Source: Parapedobacter indicus
Lineage (GTDB): Bacteria; Bacteroidota; Bacteroidia; Sphingobacteriales; Sphingobacteriaceae
Direction of reading: 5' to 3'
Length of the DNA: 64,000 nucleotides
Assembly: GCF_900113765.1 (NCBI RefSeq)
Contig: NZ_FOQO01000011.1
Location: 1-64,000, forward strand
The notes under the pieces were generated by a model that worked only from the letters and a program-made list of their open reading frames with translations, ran no database searches and was not told the DNA's origin. The first letter of the stretch is position 1. The number at the start of each line of letters is the position of its first letter. The position numbers were made by a program, and so were the translations under genes. This document shows positions 27,363-36,069 of this stretch, piece after piece.

Positions 27363-27481
27363 ATCCGGCCTATTTATATTAGACTGATTACTGACCTTAT
27401 TTTTTCTATAAATTGATTAATGAGGGCAAAAAACAGTTAGAATAGGATAGCAAATGAGTGGCTTGCCGCGTAGGGTGTTTT

Positions 27482-27489
27482 TATCTTTG
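27482..27489 (+). promoter_or_regulatory. Candidate -7 element for the DUF1080 gene
   Basis: TATCTTTG, an exact TANNTTTG match, 35 bases before the start codon at 27525. The nearest TTG (27463-27465) is 16 bases upstream, shorter than usual, so the -33 half is weak. Confidence 0.5.
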
Positions 27490-27524
27490 TTATAGTAAGT
27501 ATTACCTTAGTTAGCGAAAAGAGC

Positions 27525-28184
27525 ATGCGAGTAGTTTTGATATCCTCCTTTATGGTAGTGTGCGCATATCTTACCCCTGTGCGCGCCCAACCGTCTGTTC
27601 AATCGGAAAAGACAATCAATTTATTTGACGGAAAGACATTGAATGGCTGGAGAACGGTAAACCCCGACGACGCGAAATATTGGAGGGCAAAAGATAGCCT
27701 GATTGTGGGCGGAGACGGTGACACCAATGTGCCTCAAAATACGTATCTGCAAACAATCGATGAGTACGATGATTTTGAACTTAGATGCCTTTTTCGGCTT
27801 TCCGGTGACCCCAATACAGGTTTCATCAATAGCGGCATTCAATATCGATCCAAAGTGGTAGCGAATGACATCATAGGCTATCAAGCAGATATCGGCGATG
27901 GACATTGGGGCGATATTTATGACGAACATCGCCGTGGGTTATTACAATCAGGGGACTTGCATACCGTTTGGCGCATCCTCAAGAAAGATGGTTGGAATAG
28001 TTATATCGTCCGGGTTCGGGGGAACCATCATGAGCTTTACATCAATGGCGTCAAAACATGTGACTACATCGAAAAAGATGCGACTGTCCCCGTCAAAGGT
28101 ATCATTGCGTTTCAGCTCCATGGCGGTGGGGCCGCAAAAATCGAGATAAGGGATGTGACAATAACCCCTTTGACTAAACGGTAA
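27525..28184 (+). CDS. DUF1080 (3-keto-disaccharide hydrolase-like) secreted protein
   Basis: This 219-residue exported protein has a signal peptide of about 1-22 (ends VRA-Q). It consists of one concanavalin-like jelly-roll domain of the DUF1080 family, with the hallmarks NLFDGKTLNGW near 30, GFINSGIQYRS near 105 and GYQADIGDGHWGDIYDEHRRG near 120. Some family members hydrolyse 3-keto-glycosides made by sugar dehydrogenases. Others are uncharacterised. It precedes the cupredoxin/propeller gene by 64 bases and may be co-transcribed with it. Confidence 0.88.
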   Translation: MRVVLISSFMVVCAYLTPVRAQPSVQSEKTINLFDGKTLNGWRTVNPDDAKYWRAKDSLIVGGDGDTNVPQNTYLQTIDEYDDFELRCLFRLSGDPNTGFINSGIQYRSKVVANDIIGYQADIGDGHWGDIYDEHRRGLLQSGDLHTVWRILKKDGWNSYIVRVRGNHHELYINGVKTCDYIEKDATVPVKGIIAFQLHGGGAAKIEIRDVTITPLTKR

Positions 28185-28248
28185 CCAGTCTCAAATTACC
28201 TACAATATTTCTGTGAATTATTCAGCATACATAACCCGTTTATTAACA

Positions 28249-31050
28249 ATGCAATCACGCCTATTTACCCTTTATTTTCTCAGTTTGTTTATCGCAATAG
28301 CAGGAATTTCCTGCACTGGTAATTCCGACTCAACGGATTCACACCAGATTGACCGCGAATATGTATTGAACGCCAAGATGGTTGGCTATACGGGGGTGGG
28401 TGGCGATATCGACGGACAGCACAATCCAATATTGCGTGCAAAGAAAGGTGAGCGGGTAAAGATTTCGTTAATCAACGGAGAGCTCATGGCCCACGATATT
28501 ACGTTTGAAAAGCAATCGGATATAAAAAGCGAGACAATGCTCGAAGAGGGGGATACCACCAGCATCATTTTTATGGCGACGGAAGACGATACCTATTATT
28601 GTAGTTTACCCAATCATAAGCAATCCATGCACGGCGACTTTAAAATTGTTGACCAGATTGAAGCGGTGGCTGCAACGGAGGATAACTGGGGAAGCTCGCC
28701 GCGGAACGCCGATGGAAGACCATTGAATTTCGGATTTGAACGGGCAAGTCTACAGGATTGGAAAGCAACCGGCGATGCATTTGGCCCGAATGCGGTGGCG
28801 TTTGATCCTAGACCTTGGTATCCGGACAGTATGGTGCTGAAACAAGCGGGCGACTACTATGTAACCAGTGGGGGCACGTCGAATTATAAGGCAAAAGGAA
28901 CACTTACTTCGACGTCGTTTAACGTAACACACCCGTGGGCTTCCTTTAGGATTACCGGTGGGGCAATGGAAGGATTACGGGTTGAGCTGGTCGACGCGAA
29001 AACAGATACGGTCATTTTTAAGATTTCAGGCTATATAAACGATAGTAATCCAGGCAATCCTGAACATGCGGCGTTCCGGCCGGTGGTCGTGGATATGACG
29101 CCGCATAAAAACAAAGAGATATACATCCGCGTGGTCGACGAAGAGACCGGTATGATGCCTGAAATTCCTTATGTCGGAGATAACCCATGGGCGCATATTT
29201 CGTTTGACGATTTCCGCTTCCATACTAAACGGCCTACATACCCGAACGAATTGCGGCCGGATGACGTGATTATCCTGCCTCCTCGCGATCCCGTGCCACA
29301 TGCCGGCCTGTCCGGGAAGGAAGCGGCGGAGGCGATGGATGTGCCCGAAGGATTCAAAATTACCCTAGCAGCTGCAGAGCCGGATGTTGTACGGCCGATC
29401 GCATTTACACTGGATGATCGCGGACGCCTGTGGGTCGTAGAGGCACACACGTACCCCGTAAGGGCAGCGGAAGGGCAGGGCAAGGACCGCATCCTGATTT
29501 TTGAAGATACCGATGGCGATGGTACGCTGGACAGTCGGAAAGTCTTTATAGAACAGCTCAACTTGGTAAGTGGCATTGCATTGGGATTCGGCGGCGTTTG
29601 GGTAGGTGCTGCTCCCAACTTGTTGTACATCCCGATCGACCAGGAAAAGGATTTACCCGCGGGCAAGCCTCAGGTAATGCTCGACGGATTCGGTTACGAG
29701 GATACTCACGAGGTGTTAAACACGTTTAGATGGGGGCCGGATGGATGGCTGTATGGTACACACGGGGTTTTTACCCACTCCAACGTGGGTAAACCCGGTA
29801 CGCCTGACGATGAGCGCACCAAACTCAATGCGGGGGTATGGCGTTACCATCCTACAAAACATGAGTTTGAGGTATTTGCCCATGGAACGAGTAACCCCTG
29901 GGGGGTTGATTTTAACGACTATGGTCATGCATTTGCTACGGTTTGTGTGATCCCGCATTTATACCACATCGTTCCTGGAGGAAGATATCTCAGACAAGCC
30001 GGTGCACATTTTAACGCCTATACGTACGGTGATATCAATACCATTGCCGACCATGTTCACTGGTTAGGAGATCAGGGACCGCATGCGGGTAATTTCCGGT
30101 CGGCCGCGGCTGGAGGAGGTCACGCGCATGCAGGAGCGATGTTTTACCTGGGTAATAAACATTGGGGGATCGATCGGAATGCGATTTTTATGAACAATAT
30201 CAATGGCTTCCGCGTCAATATGGATGTAACCGAACGGTCAGGGTCGGGATACGTGGCCCATCACGGCAAAGACTTTATCTTGAATAACGATTTTTGGTCG
30301 CAATGGTTGAATTTCCAGATTGCTCCCAGCGGATCGGTGTATGTGAATGACTGGTACGACAAAAACCAATGCCATAGTCCAAATCCCGATGTGCACGACA
30401 AAACATTGGGGCGTATTTTCAAAATCTCCCACGAAAAGGATCAGTGGGTTACTGTGGATTTAGGGAAGAAAACAGATGCGGAATTGGTAGCTTACCAACT
30501 CCATGAGAATGAGTTTTATGTGGTGCACAGTCGCCGATTGCTGCAGGAACGGGGAGGCAATGCCGAAGTCCATGCAGGCTTATGGAAGATAGTTAACGAC
30601 AATCCGGATGTCACCCGTAAACTGCGCGCGTTGTGGGCCTTGCATGTTACGGGAGGAATCAATGAAGAGCAGGCTGAGCGCTTGTTGGATCATGCCGACG
30701 AATACGTTCGATCTTGGGTTATTCAACTGATTGCGGAAGATAAAACGGTGCCTGCGGGGGCGCAGCGCCGGTTTGAATCGATGGCAAAGCGGGATACATC
30801 GGCATTGGTACGCTTGTACCTCGCCTCAGCACTTCAGCGGATGGCTCCGGATCAGCGGTGGGAAATTGTCAAAAACCTCAGTATGCATGAGGAAGATGCG
30901 GCAGACCAAAATATTCCGCTGATGGTTTGGTATGCACTGGAGCCGTTGGTGGCTGAAGATGCCGAACGCGCGACCGAATTGGCGAAAAATTCGAAACTGC
31001 CAAATTTACAGGAATTTGTTTCAAGACGTATTGCAGATGGGAAAAAATAA
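28249..31050 (+). CDS. Cupredoxin / PVC-type beta-propeller lipoprotein
   Basis: This lipoprotein is about 933 residues long. The ATG at 28249 gives a clean lipoprotein signal (GISC, Cys22); a GTG at 28213 would add 12 residues before it. A cupredoxin domain follows (about 35-135), with type 1 copper ligands H82, C118, H123 and M127 in YYCSLPNHKQSM. A beta-sandwich stretch (about 150-350) comes next, then the PVC-type six-bladed propeller (VPEGFKITLAAAEPDVVRPI from 364 to about 735) and a helical, HEAT-like tail. Many propeller relatives end in a CxxCH cytochrome domain. None is present here. It may transfer electrons from, or oxidise, a sugar in the periplasm; the function is not established. 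Confidence 0.83.
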   Translation: MQSRLFTLYFLSLFIAIAGISCTGNSDSTDSHQIDREYVLNAKMVGYTGVGGDIDGQHNPILRAKKGERVKISLINGELMAHDITFEKQSDIKSETMLEEGDTTSIIFMATEDDTYYCSLPNHKQSMHGDFKIVDQIEAVAATEDNWGSSPRNADGRPLNFGFERASLQDWKATGDAFGPNAVAFDPRPWYPDSMVLKQAGDYYVTSGGTSNYKAKGTLTSTSFNVTHPWASFRITGGAMEGLRVELVDAKTDTVIFKISGYINDSNPGNPEHAAFRPVVVDMTPHKNKEIYIRVVDEETGMMPEIPYVGDNPWAHISFDDFRFHTKRPTYPNELRPDDVIILPPRDPVPHAGLSGKEAAEAMDVPEGFKITLAAAEPDVVRPIAFTLDDRGRLWVVEAHTYPVRAAEGQGKDRILIFEDTDGDGTLDSRKVFIEQLNLVSGIALGFGGVWVGAAPNLLYIPIDQEKDLPAGKPQVMLDGFGYEDTHEVLNTFRWGPDGWLYGTHGVFTHSNVGKPGTPDDERTKLNAGVWRYHPTKHEFEVFAHGTSNPWGVDFNDYGHAFATVCVIPHLYHIVPGGRYLRQAGAHFNAYTYGDINTIADHVHWLGDQGPHAGNFRSAAAGGGHAHAGAMFYLGNKHWGIDRNAIFMNNINGFRVNMDVTERSGSGYVAHHGKDFILNNDFWSQWLNFQIAPSGSVYVNDWYDKNQCHSPNPDVHDKTLGRIFKISHEKDQWVTVDLGKKTDAELVAYQLHENEFYVVHSRRLLQERGGNAEVHAGLWKIVNDNPDVTRKLRALWALHVTGGINEEQAERLLDHADEYVRSWVIQLIAEDKTVPAGAQRRFESMAKRDTSALVRLYLASALQRMAPDQRWEIVKNLSMHEEDAADQNIPLMVWYALEPLVAEDAERATELAKNSKLPNLQEFVSRRIADGKK

Positions 31051-32233
31051 ATTTATCTTGCTTGTTATGGCACCTTTGGTTCTGGGTGTAGCTTGTGACG
31101 ACGCAAGGACACAGGAGCGTACAGGAAGCGGAAGTGATGTAATATTTAAAAAACAGGTGCTGACCACCGAATTTATTTCGGAGGGAGTTGCGGTAGCGGA
31201 TGTAAACAAGGACGGGGTTGTCGATATCATTGCGGGGGCCAAATGGTTTGAAGGACCGGATTGGAAGAATGTACACGCTATCTATCCCGAAAATCAGGTG
31301 TTTGACGGTACGACGGGATACAGCAATTCCATGTTAAACTTCACCGCTGATATCGATCAGGACGGGTGGATCGATTACATCCGCGTGGATTTTCCAGGCA
31401 AGGAGGTATGGTGGTACCGAAATCCGGGGACGGATGGTGGGTTTTGGAAACAACATACCGTCGCAAAGACAGCATCCAATGAATCGCCTGCATTTGTGGA
31501 TATCGATGGCGATGGACGCGCCGATATGTTATGCGGTGATCCGCACACTGGCGAGATGGTTTGGTTCCGATGTCCTTCCACCAAGGGCGATACCTCGTGG
31601 GTTCGTCATACCATCAGTGAGCCAAAGATGCCCGGTACAGAAATTTTTTCCCATGGGCTTGGTTTCGGAGACATTAACGGAGACGGTCGTGCGGATGTCA
31701 TCATCAAAGAGGGGTGGTGGGAAGCACCTGTAGACCCAACACAGCCCGGCTGGACGTTCCATAACGCTGAATTGGGACTGAACGCCGCCCAAATGTATGT
31801 AATGGACGTAAATGGCGACGGCTACTCGGATGTGATCAGTTCATCAGCCCACCGATTCGGAATGTGGTGGTATGAACAAGGACGTGATGCCGGAGGCAAG
31901 ACGACATGGAAACTCCACGAAATCAACAGCGAATATTCACAAACCCACGCATTGTCCCTGGTGGATTTAGATAAGGATGGTGATCTGGATCTGGTGAGTG
32001 GTATGCGCTATTTTGCCCACCAGGGCCATGATCCAGGCGAATCCAACGACCCAACCCTTTTCTGGCTGGAATTTAAGGCGGGAGAGACACCGAAGTGGAC
32101 CTTACACGTTATTGACAGCGATTCCGGAGTGGGAGTAAACAATGTGGTGGAGGACATAAATGGCGACGGGTTATTGGACATCGCCATTGCCAACAAAAAG
32201 GGTGTGTTTTACTTTGAGCGGGTCGCTCCGTGA
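31037..32233 (+). CDS. FG-GAP/VCBS-repeat lipoprotein
   Basis: This is an exported protein of 398 residues. The ATG at 31037 gives a lipoprotein signal with Cys20 (LGVAC) and overlaps the end of the propeller gene by 14 bases; longer in-frame starts upstream would bury the signal. The rest is an integrin-like beta-propeller with calcium-binding DxNxDGxxD repeats: DVNKDGVVDII, DIDQDGWIDYI, DIDGDGRADML, DINGDGRADVI, DVNGDGYSDVI, DLDKDGDLDLV and DINGDGLLDIA. Seven repeats fit a seven-bladed propeller. It probably binds carbohydrate or protein partners; no catalytic motif is visible. It ends 25 bases inside the convergent retropepsin-like gene. Confidence 0.87.
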   Translation: MGKNKFILLVMAPLVLGVACDDARTQERTGSGSDVIFKKQVLTTEFISEGVAVADVNKDGVVDIIAGAKWFEGPDWKNVHAIYPENQVFDGTTGYSNSMLNFTADIDQDGWIDYIRVDFPGKEVWWYRNPGTDGGFWKQHTVAKTASNESPAFVDIDGDGRADMLCGDPHTGEMVWFRCPSTKGDTSWVRHTISEPKMPGTEIFSHGLGFGDINGDGRADVIIKEGWWEAPVDPTQPGWTFHNAELGLNAAQMYVMDVNGDGYSDVISSSAHRFGMWWYEQGRDAGGKTTWKLHEINSEYSQTHALSLVDLDKDGDLDLVSGMRYFAHQGHDPGESNDPTLFWLEFKAGETPKWTLHVIDSDSGVGVNNVVEDINGDGLLDIAIANKKGVFYFERVAP

Positions 32234-32670
32234 ACGGCCCGTTGCCGCAGCTGAAGCCTGTTTTTTCGGTAATCGATAACGCCGCCGTAACGTGCGAGGA
32301 TATCGCCCCCAATGACTCCGATAACCGGCTCTACCTCCAGTTGTTCGTACGCAAAGTTGATCGAAGATAAATCAAGGATAGCCACCTCGTAATCGCGAAG
32401 ATGTAATCCGCCAATTTGCAGATCAGGCACGTTTAGAACGAAGCTGGGCATGGAAGTGGTCCCCAGGCCAGTGGACAGCATGTCGGTGTGCCGTAGCACG
32501 CTGTCGGGGTGGAGATGGAGATGTGTTTCCACCGTTGCCTTATCAAATACGGTTTTGGAAGCACCTGTATCCAAAACAGCTTTGAAATGCTTGCCAAAAA
32601 CAATGACTTCCAACAAAAGGTGGAAGCCATCGTCCTGTAGGTTAAGTAGCGTCAGGGGAATGTAAACCAT
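32209..32670 (-). CDS. Retropepsin-like aspartic protease
   Basis: This 153-residue protein has a single retropepsin fold. The catalytic motif is DTGAS with Asp34, preceded by the hydrophobic strand KHFKAVL, and VEPVIGVIGGDILARYGGVIDY near 112 forms the second conserved psi-loop-like segment. Such single-domain proteins act as dimers. No signal peptide is present, so it is probably cytoplasmic; the substrate is unknown. It starts three bases after the malate dehydrogenase stop and is probably co-transcribed with it. Its 3' end overlaps the convergent FG-GAP gene by 25 bases. Confidence 0.85.
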   Translation of the reverse strand: MVYIPLTLLNLQDDGFHLLLEVIVFGKHFKAVLDTGASKTVFDKATVETHLHLHPDSVLRHTDMLSTGLGTTSMPSFVLNVPDLQIGGLHLRDYEVAILDLSSINFAYEQLEVEPVIGVIGGDILARYGGVIDYRKNRLQLRQRAVHGATRSK

Positions 32671-32673
32671 GAA

Positions 32674-33612
32674 TTACAAGGCCCCGATCTCTTTTAATAC
32701 ATTATTCATGTTACGTACCGCATCGGCGCTCTTTGCAAAGGTCGCTTTTTCGTCTTCATCAAGCGGAAGCTCGAGGATACGCTCCCAACCGTTTTTACCA
32801 AGGACTACAGGAACACCAAGGTTGATGTCTTCCTGGCCATATTCGCCTTCCAAATAAACCGAAGCCGTAAATAGTTTCTTTTGGTCGCGAACGATACTTG
32901 CTACCACGGCTGCGCTGGACGCCCCTGGCGCATACCATGCGGAGGTACCAATCAACTTAGTGAGGGTAGCACCACCCACCATGGTATCCGCTACAATCTG
33001 TTTCTGTTCTTCGTCCGTCAGGAATTGGGTCACGGGCAAGCTGTTCCAAGTGGCGTGCTTAATCAGCGGAATCATGGTTGTGTCGCCATGGCCACCGATG
33101 ACAATCGCATTGAGATCGGCAGGGGAGGCCCCAAGCCGCAGACTGAGCTGGTACCTGAATCGGGAGGAGTCCAATGTGCCTCCCATACCGATAATCCGGT
33201 TTTTGGGTAATCCAGTGGCTTTCAGCGCCAGATAAGTCATGGTATCCATCGGGTTGGAAACGACGACCAGAATGATATCCGGCGAATGTTTCAATAGGTT
33301 TTCGGCAACGTTCCGCACGATGTTGGCGTTGGTGCCGATCAGCTCCTCACGGGTCATTCCCGGTTTACGCGGCAATCCCGAAGTGATCACAGCAACCGTA
33401 GAGCCGGCTGTTTGGCTGTAGTCGTTGGTCACACCGATGATTTTGGAGTCAAATCCCAGCAATGCCGCCGTTTGCGACATGTCCTGTGCTTTGCCTTCGG
33501 CAAATCCTTCTTTAATGTCCAGTAATACAACTTCTTCAGCGAGTTCACTGCGGACAATGTTATCAGCAGTAGTGGCACCTACGGCACCGGCACCTACAAC
33601 GGTTATCTTCAT
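32674..33612 (-). CDS. mdh: Malate dehydrogenase
   Basis: This 312-residue enzyme interconverts malate and oxaloacetate with NAD in the TCA cycle. It belongs to the lactate dehydrogenase-like malate dehydrogenase group. The NAD motif is GAGAVG at 7-12. The substrate arginines are in LPRKPGMTR (R82, R88) and at R151, the catalytic pair is D148 with H175 (IGGHGDTT), and D32 ends the second strand, which favours NAD over NADP. The length is typical. Upstream lies a repeat-rich spacer of 144 bases; I saw no clear promoter in it, so it may be partly co-transcribed with tamL. Confidence 0.95.
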   Translation of the reverse strand: MKITVVGAGAVGATTADNIVRSELAEEVVLLDIKEGFAEGKAQDMSQTAALLGFDSKIIGVTNDYSQTAGSTVAVITSGLPRKPGMTREELIGTNANIVRNVAENLLKHSPDIILVVVSNPMDTMTYLALKATGLPKNRIIGMGGTLDSSRFRYQLSLRLGASPADLNAIVIGGHGDTTMIPLIKHATWNSLPVTQFLTDEEQKQIVADTMVGGATLTKLIGTSAWYAPGASSAAVVASIVRDQKKLFTASVYLEGEYGQEDINLGVPVVLGKNGWERILELPLDEDEKATFAKSADAVRNMNNVLKEIGAL

Positions 33613-33674
33613 AAGTTATTTTTTAGTTGGTTCTCAATCGTGTTTAATGGAACGGTAGCTAAGGTAATTATTAT

Positions 33675-33754
33675 AGTTGAAAATGGAAAGTGAATTGACA
33701 ATGGAAGTGAATGGAAAGTGGAAAGTGAAGAATTGAAAAATTCAGCATTCAACT
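33675..33754. repeat. Purine-rich degenerate direct repeats (intergenic)
   Basis: AATGGAAAGTG occurs at 33682-33692 and 33710-33720, with AATGGAAGTGA at 33700-33710 and GGAAAGTGAAG directly after 33720. An AATTGAAAAATTCAGCATTC stretch follows. The block has very skewed composition (almost no C) and lies between the tamL stop and the mdh start. The same kind of sequence recurs between genes in many Bacteroidota genomes, as I recall. Its role is unknown. Confidence 0.65.
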
Positions 33755-33756
33755 AG

Positions 33757-36069
33757 TTAAAATGGATATCCGATGGCCAGATTGAAGACAAGGTTATTCC
33801 GCCGCCAATCACTATTCCGGAAATTGATTTCATCGAATACCCAGCGATCGCCTTTGGCTCGGTACGGGATACGTAAAGGCATTGCCAAATCTGTTCGAAG
33901 GATTAAGAAGCTTAGGTCGAACCGAAGGCCTAAGCCTGCGCCCACTGCCATTTCATTGATGAAGTTACTGCTGAATGCCGCTCCTGGTTTTTCGGGGTCT
34001 GAACGCTGGAGCCATATATTGCCCGCGTCGATAAATGCGGCCCAGTGGATGATGCTTGCCAGCTTGGCCCGGTACTCGGTGTTCAGTTCAAACTTAATGT
34101 CTCCCGTTTGGTCCGCGAAGAAATTGTCTTCTCCATAGAATTCCGGCGTATACGAGCCGGGGCCTAATGCGCGGGCACGAAAGGCCCGCAACCCATTGGG
34201 ACCACCCATAAAGAATTGCTTTACGTAGGGAAGCTGCGTGGAGTTTCCGTAAGAGTATCCGAAACCGGCCATGGCGCGGGATGCCCAGGTTGCATTTGCC
34301 CCGACTTTCATGTAGTGCCTGAAATCGGCCTCCATTTTTACGTATTGCGAAAAATTGGCATTTAAAATTTGGTATTGCCGACCTTTAAGTACATTCGCTC
34401 CGCGGATGATGCCATAAAGGTTAGCAGAAAGATCCAGCCCACCCTTAAAATAATAGGTGTGTTTCAGGGTTGCGTTTGTGGTGTTCGTACGGGTATAATT
34501 GTATAGGGGGCCAAACGTGAACATCGGCTCGATCGCATGGCGGAGCGGAGGGACCGTATCGAGCATCGCCTGATACGATTCGGTGATATTCCGGGGTTGT
34601 ACATATGCCACTTCCAGTACTTTCAGGTCGTGATTTTTCTCGATGCTTTCCTGCCACTGATACCCAAAGGAAAAACGCATGGAATTGAGGCTGTAGGCAG
34701 TCCGGCGATTGAGGTATTCGTAACCTACCTGGAAGATCGAACGGGGTACATACTTGCGCGTAGGCTGCCAATTGAACGGGGCGATCATACGTGGAAAGGA
34801 AAGACTGACCTCAGCCCCGTATCGATAAAAACTGGAATTGAGATTGACGTTGCCGCCGGTTTGTGTTTCAAATCCACCAAACACCGTAAATGTAAGAAGT
34901 TCAGCACTTTTGAATGCATTACGATGTTGCCAATTTACATTGATTTCGGAACCATTGTACACCGCCGCTGTTTTGCCCAACAGTTCCGTTCGAAGACCGT
35001 GCTTGGGCATGGGAGTAAGGTAGTAATAGGCATCCAGTCGATTGGTTTTGCCCGAATCGACGTCTACAAACTCATTACGCACAAAACTAAAACTCCCCAT
35101 GCCAACCAACTGTCTGAGAGTGCGTGATTGATCGCCACGGGTATAAAGTTCGCCGGGATAAAAGATAATTGCATTGGCCAGGGCAAACCGCCGGAATGTG
35201 TACTCAGGGTCAATGAAGTACAGGTCGTGGTAGCGTTCCGCTTTTGTAGAGTCTGCCCGTTGATATCCGCCTTCTGTGAGCTTATAGTTGGGATAAATAT
35301 ATATGTTATTGATGTAATAGGGTTGTTTGGCCTTTTTTGGGGTTTCTTCTTTGACCCGTACATAGAGGTCTACATGGTGATCCTTGCCCGTACTGTCAAC
35401 ATCCACGATCAGATGGTCTGGACTGAAATAATAATACCCCGCATTCTTGATGGCCCAATCGATGCGCTCGCGTTCGGCTATAATGTTGTCCAAGTTGTAC
35501 GGACGGCCCGGCTGGAGAAGCGACTCGGGTTCGGTGGCTTTGATGGCTTTTCCCAGTTCGCTGCTGTCCACTTCAAACGTAACCGAATTGATCCGGTAAA
35601 TAATATTTGGTGTAGCCGTATAGGTCACTGTGGCTTTGCGATTCTTAATTGTGGTGTCTGATTTGACCGCGGCATTGAAGAACCCGATGTTTTCCAGTCG
35701 ATTACGAAGTACGTTTTCGTTGTATTCCCGGTTGACATCACTGAGTAGCACCGGCGGTTGTCCCACTTTGTTTTTTAACCAATTGCGAAACCCCCGGTCA
35801 CTTTTGGGTTCTCCCGCAATGTTGTATAGGTAGAGTTGGGGGCGCATTCCTAAAATCGTGGTGTTCGGTTTAGGCCGAAGTAAATCTTCCAGGTTTGTTG
35901 TCAACGGCGCGATGTACTGATCGGGTATGGTATCGGTGTCGATTTCCACTTCGCCTTTTACGTAGAGGTTCTCCCCTTCGGGCAAATATTTGATGTTGCT
36001 GCAACCGATGAAAAATAGGACAGCTACTATCAGATGACTTAAACGTATAAATGTACTACTCATTTTCAT
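33757..36069 (-). CDS. tamL: TamL: TamA/BamA-like outer-membrane assembly lipoprotein
   Basis: This Omp85-family protein of about 770 residues is the Bacteroidota lipoprotein counterpart of TamA. I take the ATG at 36069 (MKMSSTFIRLSH), which gives a signal with lipobox FIGC; a start six bases later also works, while upstream starts lack a signal. POTRA-like domains (about 30-350) are followed by a 16-stranded barrel with GGPNGLRAFRARALGPG near 630 and a C-terminal aromatic signature (LAIGYPF). It works with TamB in inserting or transporting outer-membrane material. Its start overlaps the tamB stop, and the pair is one operon. Confidence 0.9.
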   Translation of the reverse strand: MKMSSTFIRLSHLIVAVLFFIGCSNIKYLPEGENLYVKGEVEIDTDTIPDQYIAPLTTNLEDLLRPKPNTTILGMRPQLYLYNIAGEPKSDRGFRNWLKNKVGQPPVLLSDVNREYNENVLRNRLENIGFFNAAVKSDTTIKNRKATVTYTATPNIIYRINSVTFEVDSSELGKAIKATEPESLLQPGRPYNLDNIIAERERIDWAIKNAGYYYFSPDHLIVDVDSTGKDHHVDLYVRVKEETPKKAKQPYYINNIYIYPNYKLTEGGYQRADSTKAERYHDLYFIDPEYTFRRFALANAIIFYPGELYTRGDQSRTLRQLVGMGSFSFVRNEFVDVDSGKTNRLDAYYYLTPMPKHGLRTELLGKTAAVYNGSEINVNWQHRNAFKSAELLTFTVFGGFETQTGGNVNLNSSFYRYGAEVSLSFPRMIAPFNWQPTRKYVPRSIFQVGYEYLNRRTAYSLNSMRFSFGYQWQESIEKNHDLKVLEVAYVQPRNITESYQAMLDTVPPLRHAIEPMFTFGPLYNYTRTNTTNATLKHTYYFKGGLDLSANLYGIIRGANVLKGRQYQILNANFSQYVKMEADFRHYMKVGANATWASRAMAGFGYSYGNSTQLPYVKQFFMGGPNGLRAFRARALGPGSYTPEFYGEDNFFADQTGDIKFELNTEYRAKLASIIHWAAFIDAGNIWLQRSDPEKPGAAFSSNFINEMAVGAGLGLRFDLSFLILRTDLAMPLRIPYRAKGDRWVFDEINFRNSDWRRNNLVFNLAIGYPF

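Noticed and set aside
28213-28248. GTG start for the cupredoxin/propeller protein
   Set aside because: It adds 12 residues in front of an otherwise complete lipoprotein signal that begins at the ATG at 28249.
30932-31036. Extended start for the FG-GAP lipoprotein
   Set aside because: The extra residues are an out-of-frame reading of the propeller gene; the lipoprotein signal starts at 31037.
34537-35127. A 196-codon plus-strand open frame
   Set aside because: Antisense to tamL, with no family features; a shadow of the barrel-coding frame.
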